From positions 1 through 64,000 of the forward strand of contig NZ_VTVA01000008.1 of the NCBI RefSeq assembly GCF_008638345.1: 64,000 nt of DNA, in the 5' to 3' direction. The first letter of the stretch is position 1. The number at the start of each line of letters is the position of its first letter. This document shows positions 16,419-26,453 of this stretch, one piece after another. A model generated the notes under the pieces. It was not told the origin of the DNA and did not search any database. It worked only from the letters and a program-made list of their open reading frames with translations. The translations under genes and the position numbers were made by a program. Origin of the DNA: Pseudomonas saliphila. GTDB taxonomy: Bacteria; Pseudomonadota; Gammaproteobacteria; Pseudomonadales; Pseudomonadaceae.

Positions 16419-19307
16419 ATGAATGCTATTTACCAGTCGATCTGGAACGCCAAGACCGGCACCTATGTCGCCGCCTCGGAACACGCCAAGGCCGGCGGCA
16501 AGAAGAATGCTGGCGCACGTCGCATCAGCATGAGCCGAACTGTCGGCTTTGCTCTCAAATCGCTTGCCGCTTCAGTCATGCTGGCTGCCGGGTTCAATGT
16601 CTATGCCCTGCCGGTTGATGGTTCAGTTGCCGCGGGCGCTGCCAGCATCGAAAGCGGTGCAGGCAACATGACCATTAATCAAACGTCGCAAAATGTCAGC
16701 ATCAACTGGCAGGGCTTCAGTATCGGCCAGGGCGAGGCAGTGAAGTTCGTCCAGCCTAACAGCAGCGCCGTTGCGCTCAACCGGGTGTTGGGTTCCGACC
16801 CTTCAAGCATCCTGGGCAAGCTGGATGCCAACGGTAAGGTATTTCTGATCAACCCCAATGGCGTGCTCTTTGGTCAAAGTGCTGCAGTGAATGTCGGCGG
16901 CCTGGTCGCCTCGACGCTGAATATTTCCGACAGCGATTTCATGGCAGGCGACTACGTCTTCACCGGCACCAGTGACGGCAGCGTCGTCAACCAGGGCACG
17001 ATCAATGCCGACGGCGGCTATGTTGCGCTGCTCGGCGCTAACGTCAGCAACCAGGGCGTTATTCAGGCCAATCTGGGTACCGTAGCATTGGCGGCAGGCG
17101 ACGCCATCACCCTCGACGTGGCCGGCGACGGCTTGCTCAATGTCGCCATTGACCAGGGCTCAGTAGAAGCGCTGGTTCAGAATGGCGGGATGATCCAGGC
17201 CGATGGCGGCAAGGTATTGATGACAGCCCGTTCGGCGGGCGATCTGTTCCAATCCTCTGTGAATAACACCGGCGTGGTCCGTGCCCAAAGCATCGAAAAC
17301 CGCAATGGCACCATTACCCTGCTTGGCGATATGCACAGCGGCACCGTCAATCTGGGCGGCATTCTAGATGTGTCTGGTAACGGCGCAGGAGAAACCGGCG
17401 GTAACATTACGGCGACAGCTCGTCATGTCGGTTTGGTTGACGCGAAAATAAATGCATCCGGTGACGCTGGCGGCGGTACCGTGCTGCTCGGCGGTGGCTA
17501 CCAGGGCAAGGATCCGGCCGTGGAAAATGCCAAAGCAGCCTATATGAGCGCGGACTCCAGCATCAACGCTGACGCCATCACTACCGGCGATGGCGGTACC
17601 GTGGTGATCTGGGGCAATGAATCAACCCGCGCCTACGGCACCATCACCGCCCGCGGCGGCGCCGAGTCAGGCAACGGTGGCCTGATCGAAACCTCCGGCG
17701 GTTGGCTGGATGTGTCAGGCATCAAGGTCAATACCAGCGCAGAGAATGGTCAGTTCGGCATGTGGCTGCTTGATCCGGCGGATATCACTATTTCCAGCGC
17801 AGCCACTTCGGGTGCTACTGAAACTAACAATGTGTTCGCCCCCGATTCCGGCGTCAACGCATCCAATATCAATGTGAATGACCTGGTCACGGCTCTTGGC
17901 GGCAGCGATATCACCGTGACAACCGAGAACACCGGTGCCAGCGGTAGCGGCAACGGCGACATCACAATCATGAGCGCTGTGACCTGGCTAGCACCGACGA
18001 CTCTGACCCTTAATGCCGATCGTGACATTAACGTAAGCCTGGGTGCCGATATCACCGGAACCGACGGTAGCCTGATGGCAAACGCCGGGCGCGACATCAA
18101 TGTCAACGCTGACATCACCACCACCACGGGCAGTCTGAGCTTTATCGCCGGCAACGACGTCACCCTGAATGCGGCCACGACCATCACCACTGGTGACCTC
18201 ACTGCCGTTGCTGGCCAGAACGTTAACCTGAACGCAGCCATGACGGTCACCACTGGCGATGTCATTTTGCGCGCCGACAACGACGGAACTGGGCCTGGCG
18301 TTGACGCCGGCACCGTGCTGATCACCTGCGGCAGCAATTGCATCACCATTGGCACAGGCGATCTAAGCATTCGCTTCAACCCGGTAAGCTACGCTACGAC
18401 CGATGCTGAAATTATTGCCTACGGTCTCAACCTGACCGGCGGCGGAGTTTTGGACGCCAAAGCCTGGGTATTCGGGCAGGGCGACAACAAGGTTTATGAC
18501 GGTCTGCGCGATGCAACAGTCAGTGGGCTTGAAGTTGATATCACCAATACGCCGCCGCCCGTCACCCTGGGCGCCGTCACTAACGCGCAATTCGATACCA
18601 AGGATGTTGGCATTGAAAAGCTGATCACCTACGAAAGTACGTTTTCCGATGCGGTCTTTGATCTATTTGCCCCTTTCGGCACGGCATTAGGCAGCTATGT
18701 CACCCGGGCGGATATTACCCCGAGAACCTTGACCATAACGGCCGATAACGCCACCAAGGTCTTCGGTGAGACTCTGGTTCTCGGCACCTCCGCCTTTACC
18801 TCGGTAGGCCTGGTGAGGAACGAGACCATTGGTGGTGTCACCCTGAACAGCGACGGGACGGTAGCGACGGCCACGGTTGATGATAGCCCCTATGCCATCA
18901 CCCCGAGTGACGCGGTTCCAGGCACCTTTGATCCGGACAACTACGATATCAACTATGTCGACGGTCAACTACTGATCACTCAAGTAGTTCCTCCGGTCGA
19001 TCCCGTCGATCCGCCGGTAGACCCAGTTGACCCTGTAGATCCGGTAGATCCGGTAGATCCGGTAGATCCAAGTTTGACCACCGAGGCTCCATCAAAGGAG
19101 ACCATCGCTGGTGTCATCAACCAGCCAGTCGGCTCCCCACCAGCACCTCCGGGCCCTGGCGTGAACCACGTTACTGAAGCTCCAGGGATAAACTTGCAGG
19201 TAGCACAGTTGACCGAGCTGCCAGCTGACCCGGTCGTTATAGTGGAAGAACAGCCTAAGCCGATCTATGTGCCACCGGTCTTTGCACCACGGCAGGATCG
19301 CAACTGA
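16419..19307 (+). CDS. TpsA adhesin, CdrA-like (ESPR, TPS, YDG, MBG, VDP repeats)
   Basis: A 962-residue secreted adhesin. The N-terminus is an extended signal peptide (MNAIYQSIWNAKTGTYVA..), with hydrophobic core near 48-62. The TPS secretion domain with the NPNGV motif follows, near 65-330. A beta-helical repeat region with many short Asn/Gly-rich turns comes next, then a cysteine pair CGSNC near 637-641. A YDG-type segment begins near 690, an MBG-type domain spans about 769-850, and eight VDP tripeptides start near 860. CdrA of P. aeruginosa is recalled to share TPS, YDG/MBG and VDP features but is about twice as long. Secreted through the TpsB encoded 79 bases upstream. No beta-barrel of its own is seen. 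Confidence 0.88.
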   Translation: MNAIYQSIWNAKTGTYVAASEHAKAGGKKNAGARRISMSRTVGFALKSLAASVMLAAGFNVYALPVDGSVAAGAASIESGAGNMTINQTSQNVSINWQGFSIGQGEAVKFVQPNSSAVALNRVLGSDPSSILGKLDANGKVFLINPNGVLFGQSAAVNVGGLVASTLNISDSDFMAGDYVFTGTSDGSVVNQGTINADGGYVALLGANVSNQGVIQANLGTVALAAGDAITLDVAGDGLLNVAIDQGSVEALVQNGGMIQADGGKVLMTARSAGDLFQSSVNNTGVVRAQSIENRNGTITLLGDMHSGTVNLGGILDVSGNGAGETGGNITATARHVGLVDAKINASGDAGGGTVLLGGGYQGKDPAVENAKAAYMSADSSINADAITTGDGGTVVIWGNESTRAYGTITARGGAESGNGGLIETSGGWLDVSGIKVNTSAENGQFGMWLLDPADITISSAATSGATETNNVFAPDSGVNASNINVNDLVTALGGSDITVTTENTGASGSGNGDITIMSAVTWLAPTTLTLNADRDINVSLGADITGTDGSLMANAGRDINVNADITTTTGSLSFIAGNDVTLNAATTITTGDLTAVAGQNVNLNAAMTVTTGDVILRADNDGTGPGVDAGTVLITCGSNCITIGTGDLSIRFNPVSYATTDAEIIAYGLNLTGGGVLDAKAWVFGQGDNKVYDGLRDATVSGLEVDITNTPPPVTLGAVTNAQFDTKDVGIEKLITYESTFSDAVFDLFAPFGTALGSYVTRADITPRTLTITADNATKVFGETLVLGTSAFTSVGLVRNETIGGVTLNSDGTVATATVDDSPYAITPSDAVPGTFDPDNYDINYVDGQLLITQVVPPVDPVDPPVDPVDPVDPVDPVDPVDPSLTTEAPSKETIAGVINQPVGSPPAPPGPGVNHVTEAPGINLQVAQLTELPADPVVIVEEQPKPIYVPPVFAPRQDRN
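19013..19070 (+). repeat. Tandem VDP-coding repeats in the adhesin gene
   Basis: Nine-base units coding Val-Asp-Pro are repeated in tandem near the 3' end of the TpsA gene. The last four units are nearly identical (GTAGATCCG), so copy number could change by slippage without shifting the frame. Confidence 0.7.
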
Positions 19308-19315
19308 GCCGGTTC

Positions 19316-20104
19316 ATGAACAGGGAGGGGATCAGCAAGGCGGTTGCCGCGCACGGCCGTGACGGTCGTGCGAAGAAAGTCTGCATGGGGCTGGTGGTAA
19401 TGGCGGGAGTCGCCATCTACCACCCGGCCTGGGCAGACGACTGGCAAACAAGTTCGCTGGGCCAACCTGTCGTTTGGCAGCAAGGAGGCCCGACGGCAGC
19501 AGGCAAAGCGCCAACGCCAACGCCAACGCGCAAACAGGCCGATTTCAAGGACGAAAAGGTCTCCGAGCCCGCACGTAAAGCAGCGAACTGGGTGGTTGAT
19601 TCCGGCGATAATCAAGGCATGCCCTTCATGATTGTGGACAAGGCACAAGCCAAGGTGTTGATGTTCGACGCCAAAGGACAACTAAGTGGCGCTGCGTCGG
19701 CGCTGCTAGGTCTGGCTGTAGGGGATGACACGGTGCCCGGTATCGGCGAGCGCAGGCTGTCAAGCATGTTGCCAGAGGAGCGCACCACACCAGCCGGTCG
19801 GTTTGTGGCATCGCTGGGGCGCAACCTCGCGGGTAAAGATATTCTCTGGATAGACTACGATGCAGCAATCTCGCTGCACCGAGTCGTCACTGGCAACGTC
19901 AGGGAGCGTCGCGCCGAACGCTTGGCCTCACCGCGTATTGACGACAAACGGATTTCCTACGGGTGCATCAATGTCCCACCGGGTTTCTTCGACAGCGTCG
20001 TGATTCCAGCGTTTACCGGCACCAATGGCGTTGTGTATACCTTGCCTGAAACCCGCGACAACCACGCGGTCTTCAACTCCTACTATGAGCACGAGTCCAA
20101 GTAA
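19316..20104 (+). CDS. Exported L,D-transpeptidase-like (YkuD-type) protein
   Basis: A 262-residue protein. The signal peptide runs through KKVCMGLVVMAGVAIY to AWA. A threonine/proline-rich linker follows, then a domain from about residue 80. The catalytic-type motif RISYGCINVP has Cys217, and an upstream His in SLHRVV fits the L,D-transpeptidase Cys/His pair. Members crosslink peptidoglycan or attach proteins to it in the periplasm. The ATG lies only 8 bases after the TpsA stop, so the three genes look like one operon. No ribosome site is evident, suggesting translational coupling. Its link to adhesin secretion is inference. Confidence 0.75.
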   Translation: MNREGISKAVAAHGRDGRAKKVCMGLVVMAGVAIYHPAWADDWQTSSLGQPVVWQQGGPTAAGKAPTPTPTRKQADFKDEKVSEPARKAANWVVDSGDNQGMPFMIVDKAQAKVLMFDAKGQLSGAASALLGLAVGDDTVPGIGERRLSSMLPEERTTPAGRFVASLGRNLAGKDILWIDYDAAISLHRVVTGNVRERRAERLASPRIDDKRISYGCINVPPGFFDSVVIPAFTGTNGVVYTLPETRDNHAVFNSYYEHESK

Positions 20105-20123
20105 GTATCAAAAAGAAGCTAGT

Positions 20124-20150
20124 GGGCAGCCGACTGATCGTCGGGTGCCC
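20124..20150 (+). terminator. Hairpin after the L,D-transpeptidase gene
   Basis: GGGCA/TGCCC and CCGAC/GTCGG pair across 20124-20150, starting 19 bases after the stop. It has no T-run on the plus strand, but an A-run precedes it, so on the minus strand it would look canonical. No minus-strand gene is nearby. Confidence 0.45.
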
Positions 20151-20315
20151 ATGCTCCGCCCTCAAAGCTCACTACACTGCCCCCTGACGCAGTGGACAAG
20201 TATCTTCATCTGACTCCAATGACCACCTGCCCCTGATTGAGCCTCGACTACTTTCCTACCGTCCGGACGGCTCAGCTCCACCTCCTTCCTTGATCTATGC
20301 TGAAAGAACTCATTA

Positions 20316-20339
20316 CCCGTCAGCGACGCGGCTGACGGG
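20316..20339 (+). promoter_or_regulatory. Leader hairpin upstream of the ligase/dehydrogenase operon
   Basis: A perfect 9-bp stem (20316-20324 with 20331-20339) with a 6-base loop lies about 70 bases before the ligase ATG. It could be a leader element of the operon. The rest of the 300-base gap shows no other feature; AGGGG serves as ribosome site for the ligase. Confidence 0.35.
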
Positions 20340-20407
20340 ATTGGCCAGAGGCATTGTCCTGACAGGTCAATCCAGGCGGCGAAGGGAAACCACAGGGGAC
20401 GCAAACA

Positions 20408-22126
20408 ATGTCGGCTAATCTTCCGGACTACGAACAGTTCTGCCGCGATTTCTCCTGGGATCGGGCGCGCCGGGAGCTGGCATGGATGGGCAATGGCCAG
20501 CTCAATATCGCCTTCGAGGCCCTCGACAAGCACATGCACACGGACGCGGCAGAGCGCACCGCTATTCGCTTTCTGGCGCGAGACAGCGAGACTCCGGTGG
20601 ATATCAGCTACCGAGCACTGAACCAGCGCGCCAATCGCTTTGCCAATGTGCTGCAGGATCTGGGCGTTAAGCCCGGCGAGCGGGTCTATGGTCTGTCCCA
20701 CCGCATTCCCGACCTCTACGCGGCGGTACTCGGCACCCTCAAACATGGTTGCGTATTCACGCCGCTGTTTCCCGCCTTCGGCCCCGAGCCGGTCCGCCAG
20801 CGGGTGGAGATCGGCGAGCCGGCGGTGCTGGTCACCAGCAAACGGCTGTACCAGAAGAAGGTCGCCGACTGGGTGGTCGACAAACCCTCGGTGCGCCATG
20901 TGCTGCTGATCGATGAACTCGACGAAGCGCCCGAGGGCACGCTGGATGCGGCGGCATTGATGGACGCTGCCAGCGGCGACTATGCCACCCGCGCCATGGA
21001 TCCAGAGGCGCCCGCCTTGATGCATTTCACCAGCGGTACCACCGGCAAGCCCAAGGGCGTTTTACATGTGCATGCCGCCGTGGTCACCCATCACATGACC
21101 GGCCGCTATGTACTGGATATGCATCCGGGGGAAATCTATTGGTGTACGGCAGACCCCGGCTGGGTCACCGGCACGTCTTACGGCATCATCGCCCCGCTGA
21201 CCAACGGCGTGACCATGGTGGTGGACGAGGCAGAATTCGACGCCGAGCGCTGGTACCGGATCATCCAGAACCAGAAAGTGGCGCTCTGGTACACCGCACC
21301 CACGGCGATCCGCATGCTGATCAAGCTGGGGCCGGAACTGCCCCGAGCCCATGACCTGTCCTCGCTGCGTTTCATGGCCAGCGTCGGCGAGCCGCTCAAT
21401 CCCGAAGCGGTCATCTGGGGGCAAAAAGTGCTGGGCCGGCCCTTCCATGACAACTGGTGGCAGAGCGAGACCGGCGGCATCATGATCAGCAACTACGCCG
21501 CTCTGGAGGTCCGCCCCGGCTCCATGGGCAAGCCCATTCCCGGTGTCGAGGCCGCCGTGGCGCGCCGGACCGAAGACGGAATCGAACTGATTGATGAGCC
21601 CAACGAAACCGGCGAACTGGTGCTGAAAAAAGGCTGGCCGTCCATGTTCCGCGGCTACCTGCATCAGGAGGAAAAGTACCGCAGCTGCTTTGTTGGCGAC
21701 TGGTATCTGACCGGGGACCTGGCGCGCCGGGATGCCGATGGCTACTTCTGGTTTATCGGCCGCAACGATGACGTGATCAAGTCTTCCGGGCATCTTATAG
21801 GACCCTTCGAGGTAGAAAGCGTGCTGCTCGAGCACCCAGCGGTGGCCGAGGTCGGCGTGATCGGGGTGCCCGACGAAGTGGCCGGTGAATCGGTGAAGGC
21901 CTTCGTCTCACTCAAGCCGGGATACCACCCGGACGAGGCGCTGCGCAAAGAGCTCATGGCGCTGGCTCGCAAACGCCTGGGCCCAGCGGTGGCGCCACGC
22001 GATATCGCCTTCCGCGATGAGCTGCCGCGCACCCGCAGCGGCAAGATCATGCGCCGCCTGTTGCGCGCACGGGAACTGGGGCTGCCCGAAGGCGACACCT
22101 CCACGCTGGAAGGTACCGGCGAATGA
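20408..22126 (+). CDS. Acetyl-CoA synthetase-like ligase (AcsA type)
   Basis: A 572-residue AMP-forming acyl-CoA ligase. The P-loop is [12 protein letters not shown], the adenine-binding motif is WWQSETGG as in acetyl-CoA synthetases, and a [14 protein letters not shown] segment follows. The acyl-adenylation lysine is in [10 protein letters not shown] near the C-terminus. Length and sequence recall the short AcsA of Bacillus rather than the 650-residue Acs. It heads an operon with fused E1, E2 and an acyl carrier protein. It may activate an acyl group for CoA or for the carrier protein; which one is not known. Confidence 0.85.
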   Translation: MSANLPDYEQFCRDFSWDRARRELAWMGNGQLNIAFEALDKHMHTDAAERTAIRFLARDSETPVDISYRALNQRANRFANVLQDLGVKPGERVYGLSHRIPDLYAAVLGTLKHGCVFTPLFPAFGPEPVRQRVEIGEPAVLVTSKRLYQKKVADWVVDKPSVRHVLLIDELDEAPEGTLDAAALMDAASGDYATRAMDPEAPALMHFTSGTTGKPKGVLHVHAAVVTHHMTGRYVLDMHPGEIYWCTADPGWVTGTSYGIIAPLTNGVTMVVDEAEFDAERWYRIIQNQKVALWYTAPTAIRMLIKLGPELPRAHDLSSLRFMASVGEPLNPEAVIWGQKVLGRPFHDNWWQSETGGIMISNYAALEVRPGSMGKPIPGVEAAVARRTEDGIELIDEPNETGELVLKKGWPSMFRGYLHQEEKYRSCFVGDWYLTGDLARRDADGYFWFIGRNDDVIKSSGHLIGPFEVESVLLEHPAVAEVGVIGVPDEVAGESVKAFVSLKPGYHPDEALRKELMALARKRLGPAVAPRDIAFRDELPRTRSGKIMRRLLRARELGLPEGDTSTLEGTGE

Positions 22127-22151
22127 TCAGCACCGACACCAGGAGCAGACC

Positions 22152-24164
22152 ATGAACGAGGCAAACGCTGCGGGCAAACCTCGGCTGACCAGGGAGCATG
22201 CGCTGGCACTGTTGCGCGACATGCTGCGCGTGCGTCGCTCCGAGGAGCGCTGCGTGGAGCTGTATACGCAGGAGAAGATTCGCGGCTTTCTGCATGTCTG
22301 CATCGGCCAGGAAGCGGTAGCCGCTGGCGCCATGTTCAATATCGCCGACGACGAAGCGGTGGTGGCTGCCTACCGCGAACATGGTCATGCCCTGCTCAAG
22401 GGGCTGACCATGCAGCAGGTGATGGCAGAGATGTACGGCAAGGTCTCCGGCTGCGCCATGGGCCGGGGCGGCTCCATGCATCTGTTCGATGCCGACAACC
22501 GCTTCTATGGCGGCAATGCCATCGTCGGCGGCGGCATCCCCCTTGCCGTTGGCCTGGCGCTGGCGGAAAAGATGCGCGGCAGCAACCGGGCCACGGTGTG
22601 TTTCTTCGGCGACGGCGCCGCCTCGGAAGGTGTCTTTTACGAATCCCTGAACCTGGCTGCTCTCTGGCAACTGCCGGTGGTGTTTGTCTGCGAGAACAAT
22701 TACTACGCGATGGGCACACCCATCGCGGTGGAACACGCTCAACCGGAGATTTTCCGCAAGGCCGAAGCCATTGGCGTGCCCGCCGAACGGGTTGACGGCA
22801 TGAGTGTGGTCCAGGTGGAAGCGGCAGCGCGCAAGGCCATGGCAGCCGCCCGTGCAGGCAAGGGTCCGCACCTGATTGAATGCGAGACCTATCGTTTCCG
22901 CGCGCACTCCATGTTCGATCCCCAGCTGTATCGGGATCAGGCTGAGGTGGATGAATGGAAGAAGAAAGATCCCATCGACCGACTGGCCGACTGGATGGCC
23001 CAGGCCAAGCTGATCGACGCAGAGCAGCGCAAGGCCATGGAGGCGGAGATCGCCGAGGAAATCGAGCACGCTGTTCAGTTCGCCGACGCGGCGGAGTGGG
23101 AGACTCCAGACACGCTATTTGAACATCTCATCCAGCCGCTACCCGAGCCACTGGCACCGCCCCCGGCGCCGGAGACCGAGGCTACGGAAACCACCCTGCG
23201 CGAAGCCTTTCATCGCGGGCTCGAGGAAGCTCTGGAACATGATGATCGGGTTTTCCTGATGGGCGAGGACATCGGCCGTTACGGTGGCTGTTATGCTGTC
23301 ACCCGTGACCTGTTCGGGCAATTCGGTGCCGAACGCATCATCGATACCCCGCTGGCGGAGAACGGCTTCACCGGGGCCGGTCTGGGCGCCGCATTGGGCG
23401 GCATGCGACCGGTGATCGAAATCATGACGGTAAACTTCAGCCTGCTGGCCATCGACCAGATCGTGAATAACGCCTCCGCTTTACTGCACATGTCCGGCGG
23501 CCAGTTCAATGTGCCGGTGGTGATTCGCATGGCCACCGGAGCCGGTCGCCAGGTGGGGGCACAACACTCTCACAGCCTGGAGAACTGGTATGCCCACGTG
23601 CCCGGCCTGCGCGTGCTGGCACCAGCCACCGTGGAAGATGCCCGCTACATGCTCTGGGCGACATTGCAGGACCCTAACCCGGTGTTGATCTTTGAGCATG
23701 TCATGCTCTACAACCACAAGGCCGAACTGACCCCGCAAGCGCAGGGCGTGAATATCGATAAAGCCGCTATTCGCCGGCCCGGAACGGACATCAGCCTGAT
23801 CACCTACGGCGGCTGCCTGTACAAAACGCTGAAGGCCGCCGAGCAGTTGGCCGCCGAGGGCATCCAAGCAGAAGTCATTGATCTGCGCGTGCTGCGGCCG
23901 TTGGACACTGACACCTTGCTCGAATCGGTGAGCCGCACCCGGCGCGCGGTCATCGTCGACGAAGGCTGGAAAACCGGCAGCCTGGCCGGCGAGCTGGTGG
24001 CGATCCTTACCGAGCAGGCATTCTGGGAACTGGACGCACCGCCGGCCCGAGTGTGCAGCGCCGAGGTGCCGGTGCCCTACGCAAAACACATGGAGCAGGC
24101 CGCCCTGCCCAGCGTGGAGGACATTGTCGCCGCCGCGAAGCGGACGCTCGGAGAAGCACCGTGA
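22152..24164 (+). CDS. Fused E1 alpha-beta subunit of a 2-oxoacid dehydrogenase
   Basis: A 670-residue thiamine diphosphate enzyme that decarboxylates a 2-oxoacid and passes the acyl group to lipoyl-E2. The alpha half (1-330) holds the TPP motif GDGAASEG (153-160) ending near ENN (181-183). The beta half (about 345-670) holds [10 protein letters not shown] and [15 protein letters not shown]. In most bacteria the two halves are separate genes; a fused form is less common. Substrate could be pyruvate, acetoin or a branched 2-oxoacid. The ATG at 22152 has AGGAGCAGACC just ahead. It is 25 bases after the ligase gene and overlaps the E2 gene by 4 bases. Confidence 0.9.
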   Translation: MNEANAAGKPRLTREHALALLRDMLRVRRSEERCVELYTQEKIRGFLHVCIGQEAVAAGAMFNIADDEAVVAAYREHGHALLKGLTMQQVMAEMYGKVSGCAMGRGGSMHLFDADNRFYGGNAIVGGGIPLAVGLALAEKMRGSNRATVCFFGDGAASEGVFYESLNLAALWQLPVVFVCENNYYAMGTPIAVEHAQPEIFRKAEAIGVPAERVDGMSVVQVEAAARKAMAAARAGKGPHLIECETYRFRAHSMFDPQLYRDQAEVDEWKKKDPIDRLADWMAQAKLIDAEQRKAMEAEIAEEIEHAVQFADAAEWETPDTLFEHLIQPLPEPLAPPPAPETEATETTLREAFHRGLEEALEHDDRVFLMGEDIGRYGGCYAVTRDLFGQFGAERIIDTPLAENGFTGAGLGAALGGMRPVIEIMTVNFSLLAIDQIVNNASALLHMSGGQFNVPVVIRMATGAGRQVGAQHSHSLENWYAHVPGLRVLAPATVEDARYMLWATLQDPNPVLIFEHVMLYNHKAELTPQAQGVNIDKAAIRRPGTDISLITYGGCLYKTLKAAEQLAAEGIQAEVIDLRVLRPLDTDTLLESVSRTRRAVIVDEGWKTGSLAGELVAILTEQAFWELDAPPARVCSAEVPVPYAKHMEQAALPSVEDIVAAAKRTLGEAP

Positions 24165-25447
24165 GCGATTTCATCATGCCCTCGATGGGCGACGACATGG
24201 ACAGCGCCAAGCTGGTCGAATGGAAGGTAAAACCCGGTGATCGGGTGAAGAAAAGCCAGGTCATCGCTGCAGTGGAAACCTCCAAAGCGGTACTCGACGT
24301 CGAGGTGTTCGAGGACGGCGTGCTCGAGGAGCTGTACGTGGAAGAAGGTACAAGCGTGGATGTCGGCACGCCACTGGCCCGGATCGGCGATGGCAGCAAT
24401 GTCGGCAAGCAGGAGCACGAAGGCGCAGGGAAAGAGGAACCGACGCCGCCGACTGAAACCAAAACCGAACCGGGAGCCACGCCTGAAACCACCCTGGCAA
24501 AGGAACCTATCGTGGCGCAGGCCGCCAGTACCACACCCAAAGGCCAACCTGACCAACCGCAAATACCGCGCGCGCAACCGGCTTCGCCCTCGCCGCCGGC
24601 CGCCATCACGTCCGAAGCAGGAGGCCGGGTGACGGCCTCCCCCGCCGCGCGCCGCAAAGCGCGGGAGGCCGGCATTGCACTGGCGGAGCTGCATGGCACT
24701 GGCCCGGGCGGCGCCGTCGTCCTCCGCGATCTGCAAGGCGCCCAGCCCACCAGACCGGTATCCCGCCCGGAAGCAGGCTTTGACTACGGAAAGATGCGCG
24801 GTGCCATCGCCGCCGCCATGAGCCGCTCCAAGCGCGAGATACCCCATTACTACCTGGCCAACACCGTGGACCTGCATGCCGCCGAGCAATGGCTCACCGA
24901 CTACAACGAACACCAGCCGCCGGAGAACCGGCTGCTGCTATCGGCGCTGTTCATGAAGGCCAGCGCAATGGCTCTGGCCCGCTATTCCGAACTCAACGGC
25001 CACTATGCTGAAGACGGCTTCACCGCCGCGTCCCAGGTCAACCTCGGCATGGCCGTGCGCCTGCGAGGCGGCGGCCTGGTGGCCCCGGCCATTCTGGACG
25101 CCGATACCTTGACCCTGCCGGAACTGATGCACCAGCTTCGCGATCTGGTGCGCCGCGCCCGCGGCGGCGGTCTGCGCGTCTCCGAGATGGTCGGCGGCAC
25201 CGCCACCGTCACCGCCCTTGGGGATCGCGGCGTGGACACCGTGTATGGCGTCATCTACCCGCCGCAGGTCGCCATGATCGGTATTGGCCGCCCACGCCGG
25301 CAACCGCTGGCGGTGGATGACGGCGTCGCCGTGCGACTGGCGGTGGATATCACTCTGGCGGCAGATCACCGCGTCTGTGATGGACACCTCGGCGGCCTCT
25401 TCCTCAATGAGATTGAACAACTGCTACAGCAACCGGAGGCACTGTGA
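24161..25447 (+). CDS. E2 component (dihydrolipoyl acyltransferase)
   Basis: A 428-residue acyltransferase. The single lipoyl domain (1-80) carries Lys42 in [10 protein letters not shown] Pro/Ala/Thr-rich linker spans about 85-155, the peripheral subunit-binding domain is near 158-192, and the catalytic domain ends with ADHRVCDG (His403, Asp407). It starts with GTG, whose TGA overlaps the E1 stop, and its own stop overlaps the GTG of the carrier protein gene. The acyl group could go to CoA or, given the neighbour, to an acyl carrier protein. No E3 gene is present here, so a general dihydrolipoyl dehydrogenase from elsewhere must serve. Confidence 0.9.
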   Translation: MSDFIMPSMGDDMDSAKLVEWKVKPGDRVKKSQVIAAVETSKAVLDVEVFEDGVLEELYVEEGTSVDVGTPLARIGDGSNVGKQEHEGAGKEEPTPPTETKTEPGATPETTLAKEPIVAQAASTTPKGQPDQPQIPRAQPASPSPPAAITSEAGGRVTASPAARRKAREAGIALAELHGTGPGGAVVLRDLQGAQPTRPVSRPEAGFDYGKMRGAIAAAMSRSKREIPHYYLANTVDLHAAEQWLTDYNEHQPPENRLLLSALFMKASAMALARYSELNGHYAEDGFTAASQVNLGMAVRLRGGGLVAPAILDADTLTLPELMHQLRDLVRRARGGGLRVSEMVGGTATVTALGDRGVDTVYGVIYPPQVAMIGIGRPRRQPLAVDDGVAVRLAVDITLAADHRVCDGHLGGLFLNEIEQLLQQPEAL

Positions 25448-25686
25448 ATCGAGATGAACTGCGCAAGGTGGTACTGGAAGAACTGTCCGGTATTGCACCG
25501 GATATAGACCTGACATCCTTCGACGACAGCGCCAATCTACAGGACGAATACGACCTGGATTCCATGGATGCGCTGAACCTGGCGGCAGCGGTGCACAAAC
25601 GGTTGGGCGTGAATATTCCGGACCAGGATTATGCCCGCATGCACTGTGTCGCCGAGTTGATTGATTATCTGGAACAAAGGCTCTGA
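25444..25686 (+). CDS. Acyl carrier protein (phosphopantetheine-binding)
   Basis: An 80-residue acidic four-helix carrier protein. The phosphopantetheine attachment site is Ser40 in DLDSMDAL, the standard DSL/DSM-type motif. It starts with GTG overlapping the E2 stop by 4 bases, so it is translated with E2. An ACP tied to a 2-oxoacid dehydrogenase and an acyl ligase suggests that an acyl group is carried on this protein. That is inference. It is not the housekeeping AcpP, since no fab genes are near. Confidence 0.88.
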   Translation: MNRDELRKVVLEELSGIAPDIDLTSFDDSANLQDEYDLDSMDALNLAAAVHKRLGVNIPDQDYARMHCVAELIDYLEQRL

Positions 25687-25739
25687 GCCTCCACCGCACC
25701 CAGAATACGCTCCAATCCGGAGCTGCTCTGGCCTTCGGC

Positions 25740-26351
25740 TCAACCATCCGCAGTCTTGAACCAGCTATAAACCCGCATCGGCGGGAAATTACGCAGTTCC
25801 AGCTTACAACTGGATGGCGCCCCCATGATCGGGTCGGTAATCCAGGCTACATCCCGGCAAAACTGATAGGCAATGAAACGCCCATTCTCAGCCAGGCTCG
25901 CCTTCACCGCCTGCGCCACGCGGGTAGCCACAGCTTTCGGCATTTTCGAGAAGGGGATGCCGGAGATAATCACATCCGGTTGCTCCATATCGTGCAACGC
26001 CAGGATCGCAGCGAGATCCTCAGCTCTGCCCAAGTGATTGGTGAAGCGCGGGTCGGCGATCTCGCCAAGCAGTTCGTGGAAGTAAGGACTTAATTCGATT
26101 GAAAGCAGCTGCGCATCCTGACCAAGGTGCCGGAGAAACGTCCGCGTGGTGCCGCCGGTACCCGGCCCTAGCTCAACCACCCGCTTGGCCGTAGAAAGGC
26201 CCGACGCATCGACGATCCGTTGCTCCAAAAATCGCGAACTGGGGATAACCGAGCCTACCTGACTCGGCTCGCGTAGGAATCCACGGAAGAAGGCCGCAGG
26301 GCTTGTTCTACGGTTTGAATCGGCCTTAGGGCTACCATCTGCTTCCATCAT
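25740..26351 (-). CDS. SAM-dependent methyltransferase, PmtA-like
   Basis: A 203-residue methyltransferase with motif I VVELGPGTGGTT near residues 57-68. Similar proteins are phospholipid N-methyltransferase-like or rRNA adenine methyltransferase-like. The segment FFRGFLREPSQVGSVIPSS at the N-terminus is typical of the phospholipid N-methyltransferase-like group. If so, it would act on phosphatidylethanolamine at the inner membrane. Two adjacent ATGs are possible starts. It converges on the carrier protein gene with a 53-base gap. Confidence 0.72.
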   Translation of the reverse strand: MMEADGSPKADSNRRTSPAAFFRGFLREPSQVGSVIPSSRFLEQRIVDASGLSTAKRVVELGPGTGGTTRTFLRHLGQDAQLLSIELSPYFHELLGEIADPRFTNHLGRAEDLAAILALHDMEQPDVIISGIPFSKMPKAVATRVAQAVKASLAENGRFIAYQFCRDVAWITDPIMGAPSSCKLELRNFPPMRVYSWFKTADG

Positions 26352-26453
26352 AATCTTCTCACCCCCTGGCTGACTGGACTGGTTAATCGATTATAGCAGC
26401 GGGATCTATACCCACCCGGTTCGAAAAATGTGCAGCTCATCCCACGGGTGCGA

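Noticed and set aside
20390-20407. GGGACGCAAA resembling the end of a cyclic-di-GMP riboswitch
   Set aside because: It is just the ribosome-binding stretch of the ligase gene; the other parts of the riboswitch are missing.
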